NCBI RefSeq assembly: GCF_000333955.1
Contig: NZ_CAPS01000009.1
Location: 62,001 to 126,000 of the forward strand
Length of the DNA: 64,000 bases
Origin: Rhodococcus sp. AW25M09
GTDB taxonomy: Bacteria; Actinomycetota; Actinomycetes; Mycobacteriales; Mycobacteriaceae
Reading direction: 5' to 3'
Shown here: positions 1 to 9,171 of the stretch, piece after piece
Layout: the number at the start of each line of letters is the position of its first letter
How positions within the stretch are numbered: the stretch's first letter is position 1
Program-made: the position numbers and the translations under genes
Notes under the pieces: generated by a model
Seen by the model: only the letters and a program-made list of their open reading frames with translations
Told to the model about the DNA's origin: nothing
Database searches by the model: none

Positions 1-770
1 GGCAGGTACGGAGTGATGCACGGCCCGTTCACTCCGTCGCGGATCTGCGTCTCGTTGACGCACCCGTTGGGTGGGGAACCTGCGGACTGCCGGCCTTCGC
101 CGCCTGCCTCGAAAAGTGCGTTGCCGTGGTGGTGGTGCAACGCCGACCGTGCGCGGCCACAGGACAGTATCGGGCCGACCTGCGTCCAAACGATTCCGTC
201 GTCGGCGGGTGATATCCACGTCTTGACGGTAATGTTTCCTTCCAAGCCGTGTACAAGTTCAATGGTGGTGCGCAACCACATAGCGGTGCCGCTGACACCA
301 GTCAACAAGACACTGGGGTAGTAATTGTTTTCGTTGTAGCTGGACCCGTTCGCGGACATCGACAGTGACATCTTGCCGTTGGCTTTGGAGTAGCCACATG
401 GACAACGGATCCTGCACAAGGATGCCGTTGGTGTCGACGAGGTAGCGAATGGCGAGTGCTCGGTCGCCGCTGCCCGGAGCCCACGAGGAGAGGGCTCGCA
501 CAGAATGCGGAGGTCAATATTGCCGAAGGTGAACAGTCCTTCGGCGGGGATCGCGGGCTTCCAGCGCAGCGAACCGCCGGTGAGGTCCGCGTAGCGGCTT
601 CCTGCGGACTTCGCTTGCAGGGTGATCAATTTGCAGTGATCCTCGATGTTCGGATTCCACGTCTTGTCGATCACGTGGAAGTCGCGTAGGCCGCGCCAAT
701 GGCCTTCGCGAGCAGGATCGAGAATCGTTCGTAGGGGATCGTGGTGCCGTCGCCGTTGTGCAGTGCACCG
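1..770 (-). pseudogene. Frameshifted remnant of an unidentified protein, running off the left edge
   Basis: Read on the minus strand, one frame is free of stops from about 689 to the edge and gives protein-like text such as HWRGLRDFHVIDKTWN, YADLTGGSLRWKPAIPAEG and ISPADDGIVWTQVG. Between about 495 and 400 the sensible reading (LAIRYLVDTNGILVQDPLS) is in a different frame, and upstream of about 715 it is in the third frame (TTIPYERFSILLA). One coding sequence therefore appears interrupted by at least three small indels. The DGIVWTQVG piece recalls concanavalin/LamG-like domains, but this is weak. I cannot name the family. Decay or assembly errors at a window edge would look the same. Confidence 0.45.
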
Positions 771-1288
771 TTGGAGTCACCCGACGAGTCAACGGAAAAA
801 GGTGAACGCCGCTGCGCGGCCGATGTCGAGGCTCGGTCGGATCGGGAGCACCGACCAGTCGTTCGTCCCCCATTGACAGCGTCGATCGCGCCGAAGGCTT
901 CGCCGAACATGTTGAGCATTGACTGATAGGGAGCACTACGATCGACATGAGCGGAGTCGTGCCGCGCCGACCGACGCACGCAGGCAATTGGACAACTTTC
1001 GTCATTCAAACGGCATACGTCCTCGTGTCGTCCGACCGTCACCCTCGAGTAAAAGTCATATGCTCATGTCATCAACTGCCCGCGACCCGACACTGACGGT
1101 CCCTGCCGTCGCGTCATGGGCTACTACTCAGACTTGGCAGATCGCCCCGCCGACCCAATCGGACCTTCAACGCGCTAAATTGAGCCGACCAATGTAGCAT
1201 CTTCGCTGGCGATAGAGCGGAACCATCTCGAAGGCTCGACTGTCTACAACGTGAGATGGACTATCAACGTAAAGGATCGAGACTGGAC

Positions 1289-1858
1289 ATGGAAATCGTA
1301 ACCCAAACCGCCGAACATCCTAAATCTTCTGACTCGACCTCCGCTATCTATAATCAATGGCGTGCTGACATTCGAGCAAACCGGCGGGATCCGAAGGCAA
1401 TTTTCGTCATGACGACTCTCCGATTCACTAAACTCTTGATGGGGAATGGACCATCGTATCGAAAAGTCTCGATACCAGCGCAACTAGCATACAGATTCAT
1501 GACCGAATTCATTCTAGGGTTAGAAATACGACCCAAAACGCGTATCGGTGGAGGTCTGACCATCTTTCACGGATACGGACTTGTTGTTCACGATCATTGC
1601 ATCATTGGGGATAATGTGACACTGAGAAATGGAGTAACTATTGGACAAGCCAATCCCGGTGGCGGCGTACCCACTATCGGAGACAGAGTTCAAATCGGAG
1701 CGAACGCTTCAATCATTGGACAAATCTCGGTAGGCACCAACTCAGTTATTGGTGCTGGATCGGTAGTTGTGAAGAACGTACCGGCGAACTGTGTCGCTGC
1801 TGGGAATCCGGCACGCATAATTCGAACAAACCGAGAAGAAACTACCAGGACTTCATAA
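1289..1858 (+). CDS. Hexapeptide-repeat acyltransferase (serine acetyltransferase-like, LbH fold)
   Basis: The C-terminal two thirds carries left-handed beta-helix hexapeptides (VVHDHCIIGDNVTLRNGVTIG, IGANASIIGQISVG, VIGAGSVV) and ends with the typical AAGNPARII. The layout resembles CysE-like acetyltransferases found in capsule and EPS loci, which acetylate sugars from acetyl-CoA in the cytosol. About 189 residues is normal for the family. An ATG at 1256 is also open; I prefer 1289, with AAAGGA about 13 bases upstream and no conserved-looking residues lost. The stop overlaps the next start (TAATG), so it is translationally coupled to the glycosyltransferase behind it. Acceptor sugar unknown. 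The DNA is visibly AT-richer than the rest of the window. Confidence 0.8.
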   Translation: MEIVTQTAEHPKSSDSTSAIYNQWRADIRANRRDPKAIFVMTTLRFTKLLMGNGPSYRKVSIPAQLAYRFMTEFILGLEIRPKTRIGGGLTIFHGYGLVVHDHCIIGDNVTLRNGVTIGQANPGGGVPTIGDRVQIGANASIIGQISVGTNSVIGAGSVVVKNVPANCVAAGNPARIIRTNREETTRTS

Positions 1859-2718
1859 TGCCCAGGGTTAGTGTGCTGCTACCGGCAAGAAACGCAGGCT
1901 CGACCCTCGTCACTGCAATCAGGTCGACCCTACTGGCAATGCCTAGGGATAGTGAGCTGGTGGTTTTCGACGATGGAAGTACCGATTCGACCGCCGATGT
2001 GCTGGAATCGTTCTATGACAGGCGACTCCGAACAATCTCGGGATCAAACACTGGCGGAAGTGGTGTCGCCAACGCATTGAACACACTAATTGAGAATACA
2101 GACAGCGAAATCATCGCGAGAATGGACGCGGACGACATCACCCTTCCGCACCGATTTTGGCTGCAAGAGCGGCAGATGGACTCTTCAGGCGCAAAAGTCG
2201 AATTCGGCAACGTAATACATTTCGGGGTAGGATTCTCAATTCCTAGACCGTCGAGACCTGTCGGAATCAGCATACGGGCGATGCCCTTGGCGCTCCTGAT
2301 TTCCAATCCCGTGGCTCATTCGACGATGTTCGCAAGACGCGACGAACTGGTAAAGGCCGGCGGGTATCGTCCCGGTCCAGCCGAAGACTACGACCTTTGG
2401 TTGCGCCTCGCCACAGCGCGGGTCCCCATACACCGAGGCGCAACGCCGATACTCGCTTATCGCCACCACGCGAGTCAAGTTACGGCGAACACCGCATGGC
2501 TCGCTAAAGCGCGCATGGACCCAGCGGTAAAGTTAGCGTACCGAAACTGCCTCAAAGCCGTGCTGGGTGTAGATTCACAGGAAAAAGCGAATGAACCACT
2601 CGACCAGACTAATTACATCGTTGGCCTGAAAGCTGAAATATCTGCATTGCCTGATGGAGCCGATCGATCTTATCTTTCACGCTTCATGGCTGAAAAGTTC
2701 GGTAATGGATCTAGGTAG
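1858..2718 (+). CDS. GT2 family glycosyltransferase
   Basis: The N-terminus has the GT-A signature of family 2: VSVLLPARNAG, then VVFDDGSTDST (nucleotide-sugar binding aspartates) and ARMDADDI, the DXD-like metal site. A later GPAEDYDLWLRLA segment matches the ED..LW catalytic-base region of GT2 enzymes. At 286 residues it is a compact, soluble transferase with no evident membrane segment, expected to add one sugar to a lipid-linked repeat at the inner face of the membrane. It follows the acyltransferase with a one-base overlap and precedes a GT4 gene, so all three belong to one transcript. Donor and acceptor cannot be read from the sequence. Confidence 0.88.
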   Translation: MPRVSVLLPARNAGSTLVTAIRSTLLAMPRDSELVVFDDGSTDSTADVLESFYDRRLRTISGSNTGGSGVANALNTLIENTDSEIIARMDADDITLPHRFWLQERQMDSSGAKVEFGNVIHFGVGFSIPRPSRPVGISIRAMPLALLISNPVAHSTMFARRDELVKAGGYRPGPAEDYDLWLRLATARVPIHRGATPILAYRHHASQVTANTAWLAKARMDPAVKLAYRNCLKAVLGVDSQEKANEPLDQTNYIVGLKAEISALPDGADRSYLSRFMAEKFGNGSR

Positions 2719-2746
2719 CTTAAGAATCATCAAGTACGGAGAAGCA

Positions 2747-3910
2747 ATGCGGGTACTGATTGGATATAGTTATGCATCGAATAACCGAGATGCGGTAGCC
2801 AACGCAATTAACGACCTCGCGAAGGGGTTGTCGGAAGCTGGAGTGCAGACAGTTGTATACAAACAATACGATCCTTACCAAGAGAGGTCCCAACCGGTAC
2901 CCGGGACAATCGCAGAGTCGTTCCGCAAGGTCAACCGACTGAAGGGGCAACTGCTGTACCTGGCGGGGTTCACCTTGCATCTGATTCGCACCGCATCAAC
3001 GATCGACTGCGTCATTACGCTGGATACACCATCAGGACTTGCCTTTACGGGAAAACTCGCGAAGCTTGTCTCTCGTGGCAGAATCAAACATGTTGCGTGG
3101 ATCATGGACCTGTACCGACTCCAGTCACGCAACCAAGAAAATAGCCCATCTAGTCGACTACGTGACGCACGACTAAAGTTTGAGACGGCAACCATAAAGT
3201 CTGCCGACAAGGTGGTCGTGCTGGGAGAGTGCATGCAGGTGGAGTTGCGGAGAAATGGAATTTCAGAATCCGTTGTACTGCCTATCTGGCACAACGCGAG
3301 CAGCACTCTTCCAATCCCGAAACCAGAAGCAAAGGCTGCGTACTACCGGAGTAGCGACTTTATCGTCATGTATAGCGGTAACGCTGGAGTAGCACATCCG
3401 CTAGACGGCCTAGTGAGGGCCGCGGAAATTCTGAAGAACGAAAAACAGATCCGCTTCATTGTCAGCGGCCATGGCAAATCCTACGACTCAGCACAGAAAC
3501 TTGCTAGGCAAGCTGGCCTCGAGAATATCGAGTTCACATCAGGAGTTCCGTTCCACGAATTGAGCCTCTACCTAAGTAGCGCAGATATTCACGTAGTGTG
3601 TTTGAGCGAGCAGGCATTGGGCTCGTGCGTACCCTCGAAGGCATACGGAGCGATGGCCGCTGCGAGGCCAATTCTCTTCCTGGGTTCCGCAGGGTGCCAA
3701 GTTGCGTTGGATGTTGACGAGGCGCAGTGCGGCTACTGTATACCGACCGACGAAGCAGAGAAGATCGCAAACACCATATTTTCGCTCTACCGCCAACCAA
3801 GCCTCACCGACCAAATGGGCCGGAACTCCCGCCTATATTTTGAGGACCAACGGACTTTAGCAACTGGGGTCACACGATGGTCGCAGATGCTGAGGACAGT
3901 CATCGACTAA
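2747..3910 (+). CDS. GT4 family glycosyltransferase
   Basis: A GT-B enzyme of about 387 residues. The N-terminal domain starts MRVLIGYSYASNNRDAVA, and the C-terminal domain contains YSGNAGVAHPLDGLVRAAEIL, FIVSGHGKSYD, and SADIHVVCLSEQALGSCVPSKAYGAMAAARPILF, the family-4 donor-binding block. An upstream ATG at 2654 lies inside the previous gene; the start at 2747 is chosen because GGAGAAG sits three bases before it and the conserved N-terminal strand begins there. It ends in a 4-base convergent overlap with the flippase gene on the other strand, so no intergenic terminator fits between them. Sugar specificity unknown. Confidence 0.87.
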   Translation: MRVLIGYSYASNNRDAVANAINDLAKGLSEAGVQTVVYKQYDPYQERSQPVPGTIAESFRKVNRLKGQLLYLAGFTLHLIRTASTIDCVITLDTPSGLAFTGKLAKLVSRGRIKHVAWIMDLYRLQSRNQENSPSSRLRDARLKFETATIKSADKVVVLGECMQVELRRNGISESVVLPIWHNASSTLPIPKPEAKAAYYRSSDFIVMYSGNAGVAHPLDGLVRAAEILKNEKQIRFIVSGHGKSYDSAQKLARQAGLENIEFTSGVPFHELSLYLSSADIHVVCLSEQALGSCVPSKAYGAMAAARPILFLGSAGCQVALDVDEAQCGYCIPTDEAEKIANTIFSLYRQPSLTDQMGRNSRLYFEDQRTLATGVTRWSQMLRTVID

Positions 3911-5178
3911 CCTCGAACCGCTTCAGAGCCAGGAGCCAGATCGAATGAGACCGTCTCGGCAACGCGATCCAGTTTGAATCTTCTCTTGGAGAGGAACACG
4001 TCGACTGAAAATTGCACGCCGGCGCTCAACGCAATTGCTATGTAGAGCAGCACCATCTCATGGAAAATAAACGCCATTCCTCCGACAGCAACTAGGGTCG
4101 GAATTCCCGCTATTCGGGCGGCCACTATATCCCAACGGGCTTTGCTTGATTTGAGGTAAGCCGACCAGGGACCACTCGCAGAATAGAACGGGTATTGTAT
4201 TGCTAAGATTGACGTATAGACTAGCGAAACCCCGGCAATTAAGTTAACACCGGAAAATTGCAACAATGAAAGCGCAAAGATGCAACAGGATGCAACTGCG
4301 AGAGTCACTGCACCTGCGGTCAACGACATACGAACCAGCGTACTGATATGCGAAACTCCACGGGAAATTGATACGAAGTTTGCAGTAGCTAAGGCGACCA
4401 TGACGAGACCGACAGGCGCCAAAACAGACGAACTCAGTCTGTAATATCCCGCAGCCTCGATGGAGAACACACTGAAAGCCATAACGATGCCAAAGTTGAA
4501 GATAAGCTGAAAGGTCAGCGCCTCCAAAACCGAGTAAGCGACAAGGCCAGAACTAGAATTCTTGACCCTGCCAACTCCGCCTGATGTTGGGCGAACAAAT
4601 CCCGCGAGCAGAATCCCGATTAACAGACTCGACAACGACGCCGCTGACCACGCTCGGAATACGGACGCACCATCGGCCAGCAAGCCGTTGAGACCATATG
4701 CAACTAGCGAGAGGAGCCAATACAGATCCATGGCCAAAGTTCGCGCAGGCTTCGCCTTCGCGAAATTAACCTGTCGCACATAATCCTGAATGACGATAAA
4801 ACCGCCGGCTAGAACTAGTGCGGTTCGCACGTTCACGTCAAGTGATACAGAAACCAAAAGACTAGCGGTGCATAGCGTGAAGGCAAACAAAGTGACTAGT
4901 ATCAGATAGTCCGTCTGAATTTGTGTTTGCTTACTCAAAAGCATCGGTTCGATAAACAATGCCCTGCTAAGCCCCAGACACACGGCTGTAACAGAGGCGT
5001 AAATCGCAGACTGCCCTACATCGGCGATACCACCGAAATGCGCAACCAGGAGGGTGAACGCCAGATTGTTGAGCGAGTAGACCCCCTGCGATGCAATGAT
5101 CAAATTCCGTGGGTTCGCCAGTCGTACTGACAACCTATTTGTGTCATTTTTCTTTCTATGCCGATTCATTCTAGGCAC
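3907..5178 (-). CDS. Wzx-like polysaccharide flippase / multispanning membrane protein
   Basis: About 423 residues with roughly twelve hydrophobic helices separated by short polar loops (for example LIIASQGVYSLNNLAFTLLVAHFGG, ALVLAGGFIVIQDYVRQVNFAKA). The RQVNFAKAKPA loop and general shape fit the oligosaccharide flippase/PST group that moves lipid-linked repeat units across the plasma membrane. Family assignment rests on topology and context, not on a unique motif. It is the last gene of a minus-strand set that also contains the GT4 and WecB-type genes upstream (5207-7176). The base composition is low in GC (25 of 60 in the line starting at 4201), suggesting this segment was acquired separately. 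Confidence 0.75.
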   Translation of the reverse strand: MPRMNRHRKKNDTNRLSVRLANPRNLIIASQGVYSLNNLAFTLLVAHFGGIADVGQSAIYASVTAVCLGLSRALFIEPMLLSKQTQIQTDYLILVTLFAFTLCTASLLVSVSLDVNVRTALVLAGGFIVIQDYVRQVNFAKAKPARTLAMDLYWLLSLVAYGLNGLLADGASVFRAWSAASLSSLLIGILLAGFVRPTSGGVGRVKNSSSGLVAYSVLEALTFQLIFNFGIVMAFSVFSIEAAGYYRLSSSVLAPVGLVMVALATANFVSISRGVSHISTLVRMSLTAGAVTLAVASCCIFALSLLQFSGVNLIAGVSLVYTSILAIQYPFYSASGPWSAYLKSSKARWDIVAARIAGIPTLVAVGGMAFIFHEMVLLYIAIALSAGVQFSVDVFLSKRRFKLDRVAETVSFDLAPGSEAVRG

Positions 5179-5206
5179 CGATTTCTACCACGCCAGTGTC
5201 CCTGAT

Positions 5207-6355
5207 CTATACAGCATTATCAGCCACTACTCGCTCATATATTCTGTTAATCGATCGTTGCCAAACATCTATGCCGAACTTCTGAATGTAGTTGGACCTT
5301 GCCTTCATTCGCATCTCCGCTCCCTGCCGCAGGACTGAATTCAGTGCCGTCGACAGGGAGCTATCTGCAAATGGACTGTAAACGGCCCCGGAACCATTCG
5401 CCGTAAGCGCCTTCACCGAGGCAAGCTTGTCGGAGACTATGAGCGGCGTCCCAACAGCAAGAGCCTCCAAAGCGACAGTAGGTATACCCTCACTCCACAA
5501 GCTGGGTATCACCAGCCCATCCGATGCGGCGATCAAGTCGAGGGTCTTGGTTGAGTCCGTCCTGCCCAACGTCCTAATATCGAGAGAGGACGATGCGACC
5601 ATCTCGTTGACAGTGGAGTCAAGAGGCCCACTCCCGACAATGTCGAGCGCAAGGCCGACCGGCCATGACCGCAGGAGTTGCACAATTCCTTTTTCGTCCG
5701 TTAGCCTGCCCACGTAGATAAAACGATTTCGTCTTCTCGAACTAGGCTGAGCCCTCGCATTAGCAAAATTCGGTACCGTGACGATCCTGGATTCAGGGAG
5801 ATACGTTCTGTAGAGGTCTTCGGCAGCAGAATTTAGAGTTATCAGAGTGTGCGGGTGCGCCAGAGTCGGACGTCTGGCGACGTCACCGAAACTTGCGATT
5901 GCCAGTGGCAATGTCGCCACCATCGATCCGCGATAGCATTTATGGACAACTGCTCGAATGCTGTTCCGGTCCAGGCACTCAGTGCAGGGTCTACCATCTC
6001 TGAACAGGGTTGCGGAAGCACAGACTGCACGGTAGTTGTGCAGCGTCTGCACAGTCTTCCGTCCCCAGAAAGACAACCAGTTCGATCGCCAGTTTGGGAA
6101 TAAGTTATGAACGTGCACTACATCGGGATCAAACGAGGTTAATTGACTCGCAGGGTCTGAACCGGCGATGTTGGCGGTTGTTAGCGCCGCGCGAAGGCCG
6201 TAAAGGCGGCGATTTGATTCGCTGTCAGTCTCCTTTGAGATAAGTAAGACCTCGTGACCGGCCGCTCGCAACTGAATAACCTGGTCTGAAACCACTGTAT
6301 TTTCACCACTGGGGCTTTGCCGGCTGTAGAAACTATGCACTACGGCAATTTTCAT
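5207..6355 (-). CDS. GT4 family glycosyltransferase
   Basis: A GT-B transferase of about 382 residues. It starts MKIAVVHSFYSRQSPSGENTVV, has VHVHNLFPNW in the N-terminal domain, and in the C-terminal domain RNRFIYVGRLTDEKGIVQLLR, DIVGSGPL, and SLWSEGIPTVALEALAVGTPLIVSD, the E(x7)E-type donor site. The frame is open upstream to 6496, but the start at 6355 overlaps the stop of the WecB-type gene by ATGA, typical of coupled EPS genes, and begins exactly at the conserved strand. It most likely adds an internal sugar to the repeat unit made by this low-GC block. Confidence 0.87.
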   Translation of the reverse strand: MKIAVVHSFYSRQSPSGENTVVSDQVIQLRAAGHEVLLISKETDSESNRRLYGLRAALTTANIAGSDPASQLTSFDPDVVHVHNLFPNWRSNWLSFWGRKTVQTLHNYRAVCASATLFRDGRPCTECLDRNSIRAVVHKCYRGSMVATLPLAIASFGDVARRPTLAHPHTLITLNSAAEDLYRTYLPESRIVTVPNFANARAQPSSRRRNRFIYVGRLTDEKGIVQLLRSWPVGLALDIVGSGPLDSTVNEMVASSSLDIRTLGRTDSTKTLDLIAASDGLVIPSLWSEGIPTVALEALAVGTPLIVSDKLASVKALTANGSGAVYSPFADSSLSTALNSVLRQGAEMRMKARSNYIQKFGIDVWQRSINRIYERVVADNAV

Positions 6356-7176
6356 GCTTTCGCTCGCTTCATTTTCCACAGCGCCCGCTCTGCATTCACG
6401 ACAAATCGCGGATTTCCAAATAGATAGCGCTTCCACAGCCGTCGCGGCTCGGTTGCTAAGCGGAACACCCACTCCAACCCAGAGTTCCGAATCCATTCAG
6501 GGGCTTCAGATGCCGTACCCGCTAAGAAGTCGAACGCCGCACCGACACCCGCTGTCGAGACCTGCAACCGGCGTGATAGTTCTGCGCTTGCGAAGTCTTG
6601 CTTCGGTGCACCAAGGGCAACCCAGACGAAATTCGGGCTGCACGGGGAAATTGCCTCCACGGATCTTTCGTAGAAGGTTTCATCTAGGGGTCCAAATGGT
6701 GGGGAATAGCTCCCTACGATCACGGCCCCAGGGTATTTGTCTTGAATAGAAGCCGTCAGTAGTGCCAAAGTCTCTTCAGAGGCTCCGAGCAGGAAGTGAC
6801 GTAGATCATGCCGCCTGCCTTTGTCGAGTAGCATCTCGAAGAATGAGGGGCCTCGGACTGGCCTGCAAGTGACATGCCGACCAGTACGGCCCACTTTGAG
6901 TGCTCTGCGCATGTACCAGCTGACCGGTGTCCCGTCAGGGAAGTTGATTCCGGAGGAGCGCAACAGATTCTTATAACTCCGATCACGTGTCGCCTCTGCA
7001 ACTGAGTATGCGTTCGCAAACCGCAGTGTTATGCCGTCGGATGCCGGATCGGCAATCGCAGAAAGCACGTCTTCTACGGCATCGCTCAACGTTGTGACTT
7101 GGAACGGTATACCCGCAACGAGTGCGGAGCGGCGATGAAGTGCATGCCCTTCGCCCGCCCCATTACTTCCGGTCAT
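6352..7176 (-). CDS. WecB/TagA/CpsF family glycosyltransferase (GT26)
   Basis: Contains the family hallmarks FANAYSVAEATRD, GINFPDGTPVSWYMR (catalytic Asp in the PDG motif), HFLLGASEETLALL, VGSYSPPFGPL and WVALGAPKQDFAS, followed by GVGAAFDFLAGTASEAPEWI and the C-terminal LEWVFRLATEPRRLWKRYL. Such enzymes transfer N-acetylmannosamine, N-acetylmannosaminuronate or glucose to a lipid-linked acceptor in wall polymer or EPS synthesis. About 274 residues, slightly longer than the typical 240-250. The ATG at 7176 has GGAG at a good distance; a GTG lies one codon earlier. First gene of the minus-strand block that continues to 3907. Confidence 0.9.
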   Translation of the reverse strand: MTGSNGAGEGHALHRRSALVAGIPFQVTTLSDAVEDVLSAIADPASDGITLRFANAYSVAEATRDRSYKNLLRSSGINFPDGTPVSWYMRRALKVGRTGRHVTCRPVRGPSFFEMLLDKGRRHDLRHFLLGASEETLALLTASIQDKYPGAVIVGSYSPPFGPLDETFYERSVEAISPCSPNFVWVALGAPKQDFASAELSRRLQVSTAGVGAAFDFLAGTASEAPEWIRNSGLEWVFRLATEPRRLWKRYLFGNPRFVVNAERALWKMKRAKA

Positions 7177-7396
7177 CACTCATCTCCATTAATCCGTCCT
7201 CGGTACCCGAGTTCGTGACAATCAGTACTGACTTGTGAACTGCACGATCCGCCGCTCCGTGGCGGTTGGTTGCTGCTGCGCAGGACGGCAGTCATCTATT
7301 GCTAACGAAACTGAGTCTACGGTTGGATACTGTAATCTCGCTTGCCGAGGTGATGGCCGCGTAGCACCGCGGAGGTCAGCACTCGATCGACGGGGT

Positions 7397-8329
7397 TCAC
7401 GAACCCGAGATTGCGCCGATAATTCTGCGGCCCAAACCGTCGTCGAACGGCGGACCCCAAGGAATCTGCACCTGCCAACATTCGACAATCCTCGCCAGCT
7501 GAGACATCTCTCCAAAGTTGCGCAGCAGCCAGCCGTGGTCGATCCAACCCAGCATTCGTGGAGCGGCCAGCAGTTGCTTGAGGGCGTCGGGAGCGGCCAA
7601 CTTGACTGCTACGACGCTATCGATGTCCCGTCTCGGCATCGGAAACACGCAGGCGCGAAGGGGAAGGGCATCCTCCGCTGCTGCCGCTACGGAAACGGCT
7701 GTGCGTCCGTCCGAGGTTCCCCGGTACGACGACACCGAGCCCCCGTCCGACAGGGCAGCCGAATTTTCCCGCAAGCGAAGCTCGCTCGCAGAGACGTAGA
7801 CACGAGGATTGGACCCCAGGTCGACACGAAGCACATCGTCGGAAATCAGCGGATAACCAGCTTCCGCCAGCAAAGCGGCAACAGTCGACTTACCTGACCC
7901 CGACGGCCCGACCACGGCTATGGCGTCGCCTCGGACTTTCGCAGCACTTGCGTGCAGCACCGTGTGACCCTTCAAGCCAAGCCAAACTGCCAACAACGCG
8001 CCTGCCGCCATGACATCCAGGATGTCGTGATGTTGCGCCTCCAAGTCGGGGTGCGCGACGAAAACGGTGCCGTCGTCATTGCTCCCGAAATGTCCGACAG
8101 CGGGTATCAGCAACCTCGTCTTGCCACCGGAGATCTCGACACGGTGACCTCTCCCAGAGTTGTCCACGAGCTCGTTCACCACGAGAGCATCGCCGGACGG
8201 GCTTGGAACCGGCATCGGTCTACCTCTGACGATGGAGAGGTCGACCTTCCGATCAGCATCCGTGTCGACAGGGAGGTTCAGATCGAGGTCACTCGAGATC
8301 GAATATCCGTGCGCTCGGTACAGGTTCAT
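7397..8329 (-). CDS. HPr kinase-like protein, probable lasso-peptide tail kinase
   Basis: A P-loop protein of about 310 residues with Walker A GPSGSGKST at 141-149, preceded by LHASAAKV, and followed by YPLISDDVLRVD at about 160-170, the arrangement of the HPr kinase/phosphorylase C-terminal domain. The start at 8329 has GGAAG six bases before it; the frame is open further upstream but without a better site. In lasso-peptide clusters of the paeninodin type, HPr-kinase homologues phosphorylate the C-terminal serine of the precursor. Here the predicted core also ends in serine and the gene lies next to B2 and the precursor, so that role is inferred. Transcribed away from B2; 150 bases between them must hold two promoters. 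Confidence 0.85.
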   Translation of the reverse strand: MNLYRAHGYSISSDLDLNLPVDTDADRKVDLSIVRGRPMPVPSPSGDALVVNELVDNSGRGHRVEISGGKTRLLIPAVGHFGSNDDGTVFVAHPDLEAQHHDILDVMAAGALLAVWLGLKGHTVLHASAAKVRGDAIAVVGPSGSGKSTVAALLAEAGYPLISDDVLRVDLGSNPRVYVSASELRLRENSAALSDGGSVSSYRGTSDGRTAVSVAAAAEDALPLRACVFPMPRRDIDSVVAVKLAAPDALKQLLAAPRMLGWIDHGWLLRNFGEMSQLARIVECWQVQIPWGPPFDDGLGRRIIGAISGS

Positions 8330-8479
8330 TTCTTCCGTCTCGTGAGAACCAAGAAGCAGGCTGGCATGGAATACCATCCGAGCAGTGCGGCAACGGCCGC
8401 CGAGCCCACGTACAACGGCATATCCGCGCGGACGCTGAAACTGGCCATAATGTATCAGCCACCCCCTAGAAGGAACCCC

Positions 8480-8923
8480 ATGCACTCCAGAGCTTCCTCA
8501 TCGACCGGCCGAGCCGTCGAGCAGATCATCACCGCGGTTCGATTGGCCGCTCTGGTCATTTTCGTCGAGTTGGCCCTCCGTGTCACTAGCCTCGAACGCG
8601 TATGCCGGCTTCTCGATGTGTCATTCGACGTCTCGACCTGTGCCTCCACAGATCTTTACGACCAATCAGATCCCCACGTTGTACGCAGTCAGCGGCGAGT
8701 AGAGCGAGTTTCTCGGCGAATCGGTCTGGGAGACCGCTGCCTACGCCGGTGTGTGGTGCTCGCAGTCGAGATCCGAGATAGCACCCCAATACTTCGCATT
8801 GGTGTACGTCGTTTGAATGACAAAAGCTTTGCCGCGCACTCATGGCTCGAGCTAGCTGGAGGCAGCCTGGATTCGGACGCCAACCAATACCAGCCGGCAG
8901 TAGACCCCCGCCGTGCTCGCTGA
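8480..8923 (+). CDS. Lasso peptide biosynthesis B2 protein (transglutaminase-like leader peptidase)
   Basis: About 147 residues. The C-terminal half matches the B2 family: GDRCLRRCVVLAVEIRD carries the catalytic cysteine (Cys87), RIGVRRLNDKSFAAHSWLELAGG the catalytic histidine (His120), and an aspartate follows at 131 or 133. The helical N-terminal stretch ITAVRLAALVIFVELALR is also usual. B2 cuts the leader from the precursor after B1 delivers it. An open frame extends far upstream through the antisense of the kinase gene; the ATG at 8480 is selected because AGAAGGA precedes it by six bases and the B2 homology begins directly after. The precursor gene follows on the same strand after about 120 bases. 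Confidence 0.88.
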   Translation: MHSRASSSTGRAVEQIITAVRLAALVIFVELALRVTSLERVCRLLDVSFDVSTCASTDLYDQSDPHVVRSQRRVERVSRRIGLGDRCLRRCVVLAVEIRDSTPILRIGVRRLNDKSFAAHSWLELAGGSLDSDANQYQPAVDPRRAR

Positions 8924-9042
8924 CCGCCGATTCGTGCAGCTCAGAGCCAGGGACAACGTGGGATTCAGGTGCTAGCCTTCACGCGGAGGGTCACATCGAA
9001 TTCTGGGTCATCGTTGCACACATCTCGAACGAAAGGGTTCAC

Positions 9043-9168
9043 ATGGACAAGCAGCAGTACACCGCACCATCGATCGAAGACCTTGGCACCATTGAAGAAC
9101 TGACAATGGCGTCCAGCTTCTCTTTCAAAGCCGACAACAGGACCGGCCTGCCGGTCGCGGGATCGTGA
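9043..9168 (+). CDS. Lasso peptide precursor (predicted core ASSFSFKADNRTGLPVAGS)
   Basis: A 41-residue peptide. The 22-residue leader matches the actinobacterial consensus YxxPxLxxxGxxxxxTx with Tyr6, Pro9, Ile11, Gly15 and Thr21, the last two residues before the cut being Thr-Met. The remaining 19-residue core starts with Ala and has Asp at core position 9, the spacing needed for a nine-membered macrolactam between the Ala1 amine and the Asp9 side chain. The core ends in Ser, the residue phosphorylated in paeninodin-type peptides. GAAAGG lies upstream of the ATG. A stem-loop follows at 9172-9210. The boundary is a motif-based prediction; the motif fit and the surrounding B1, B2, C and D genes make it strong. 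Confidence 0.9.
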   Translation: MDKQQYTAPSIEDLGTIEELTMASSFSFKADNRTGLPVAGS

Positions 9169-9171
9169 CAA

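Noticed and set aside
7952-8479. Long N-terminal extension of the B2 protein
   Set aside because: It would be antisense to the kinase gene and lies before the ribosome site at 8467-8473; B2 proteins are about 140 residues.
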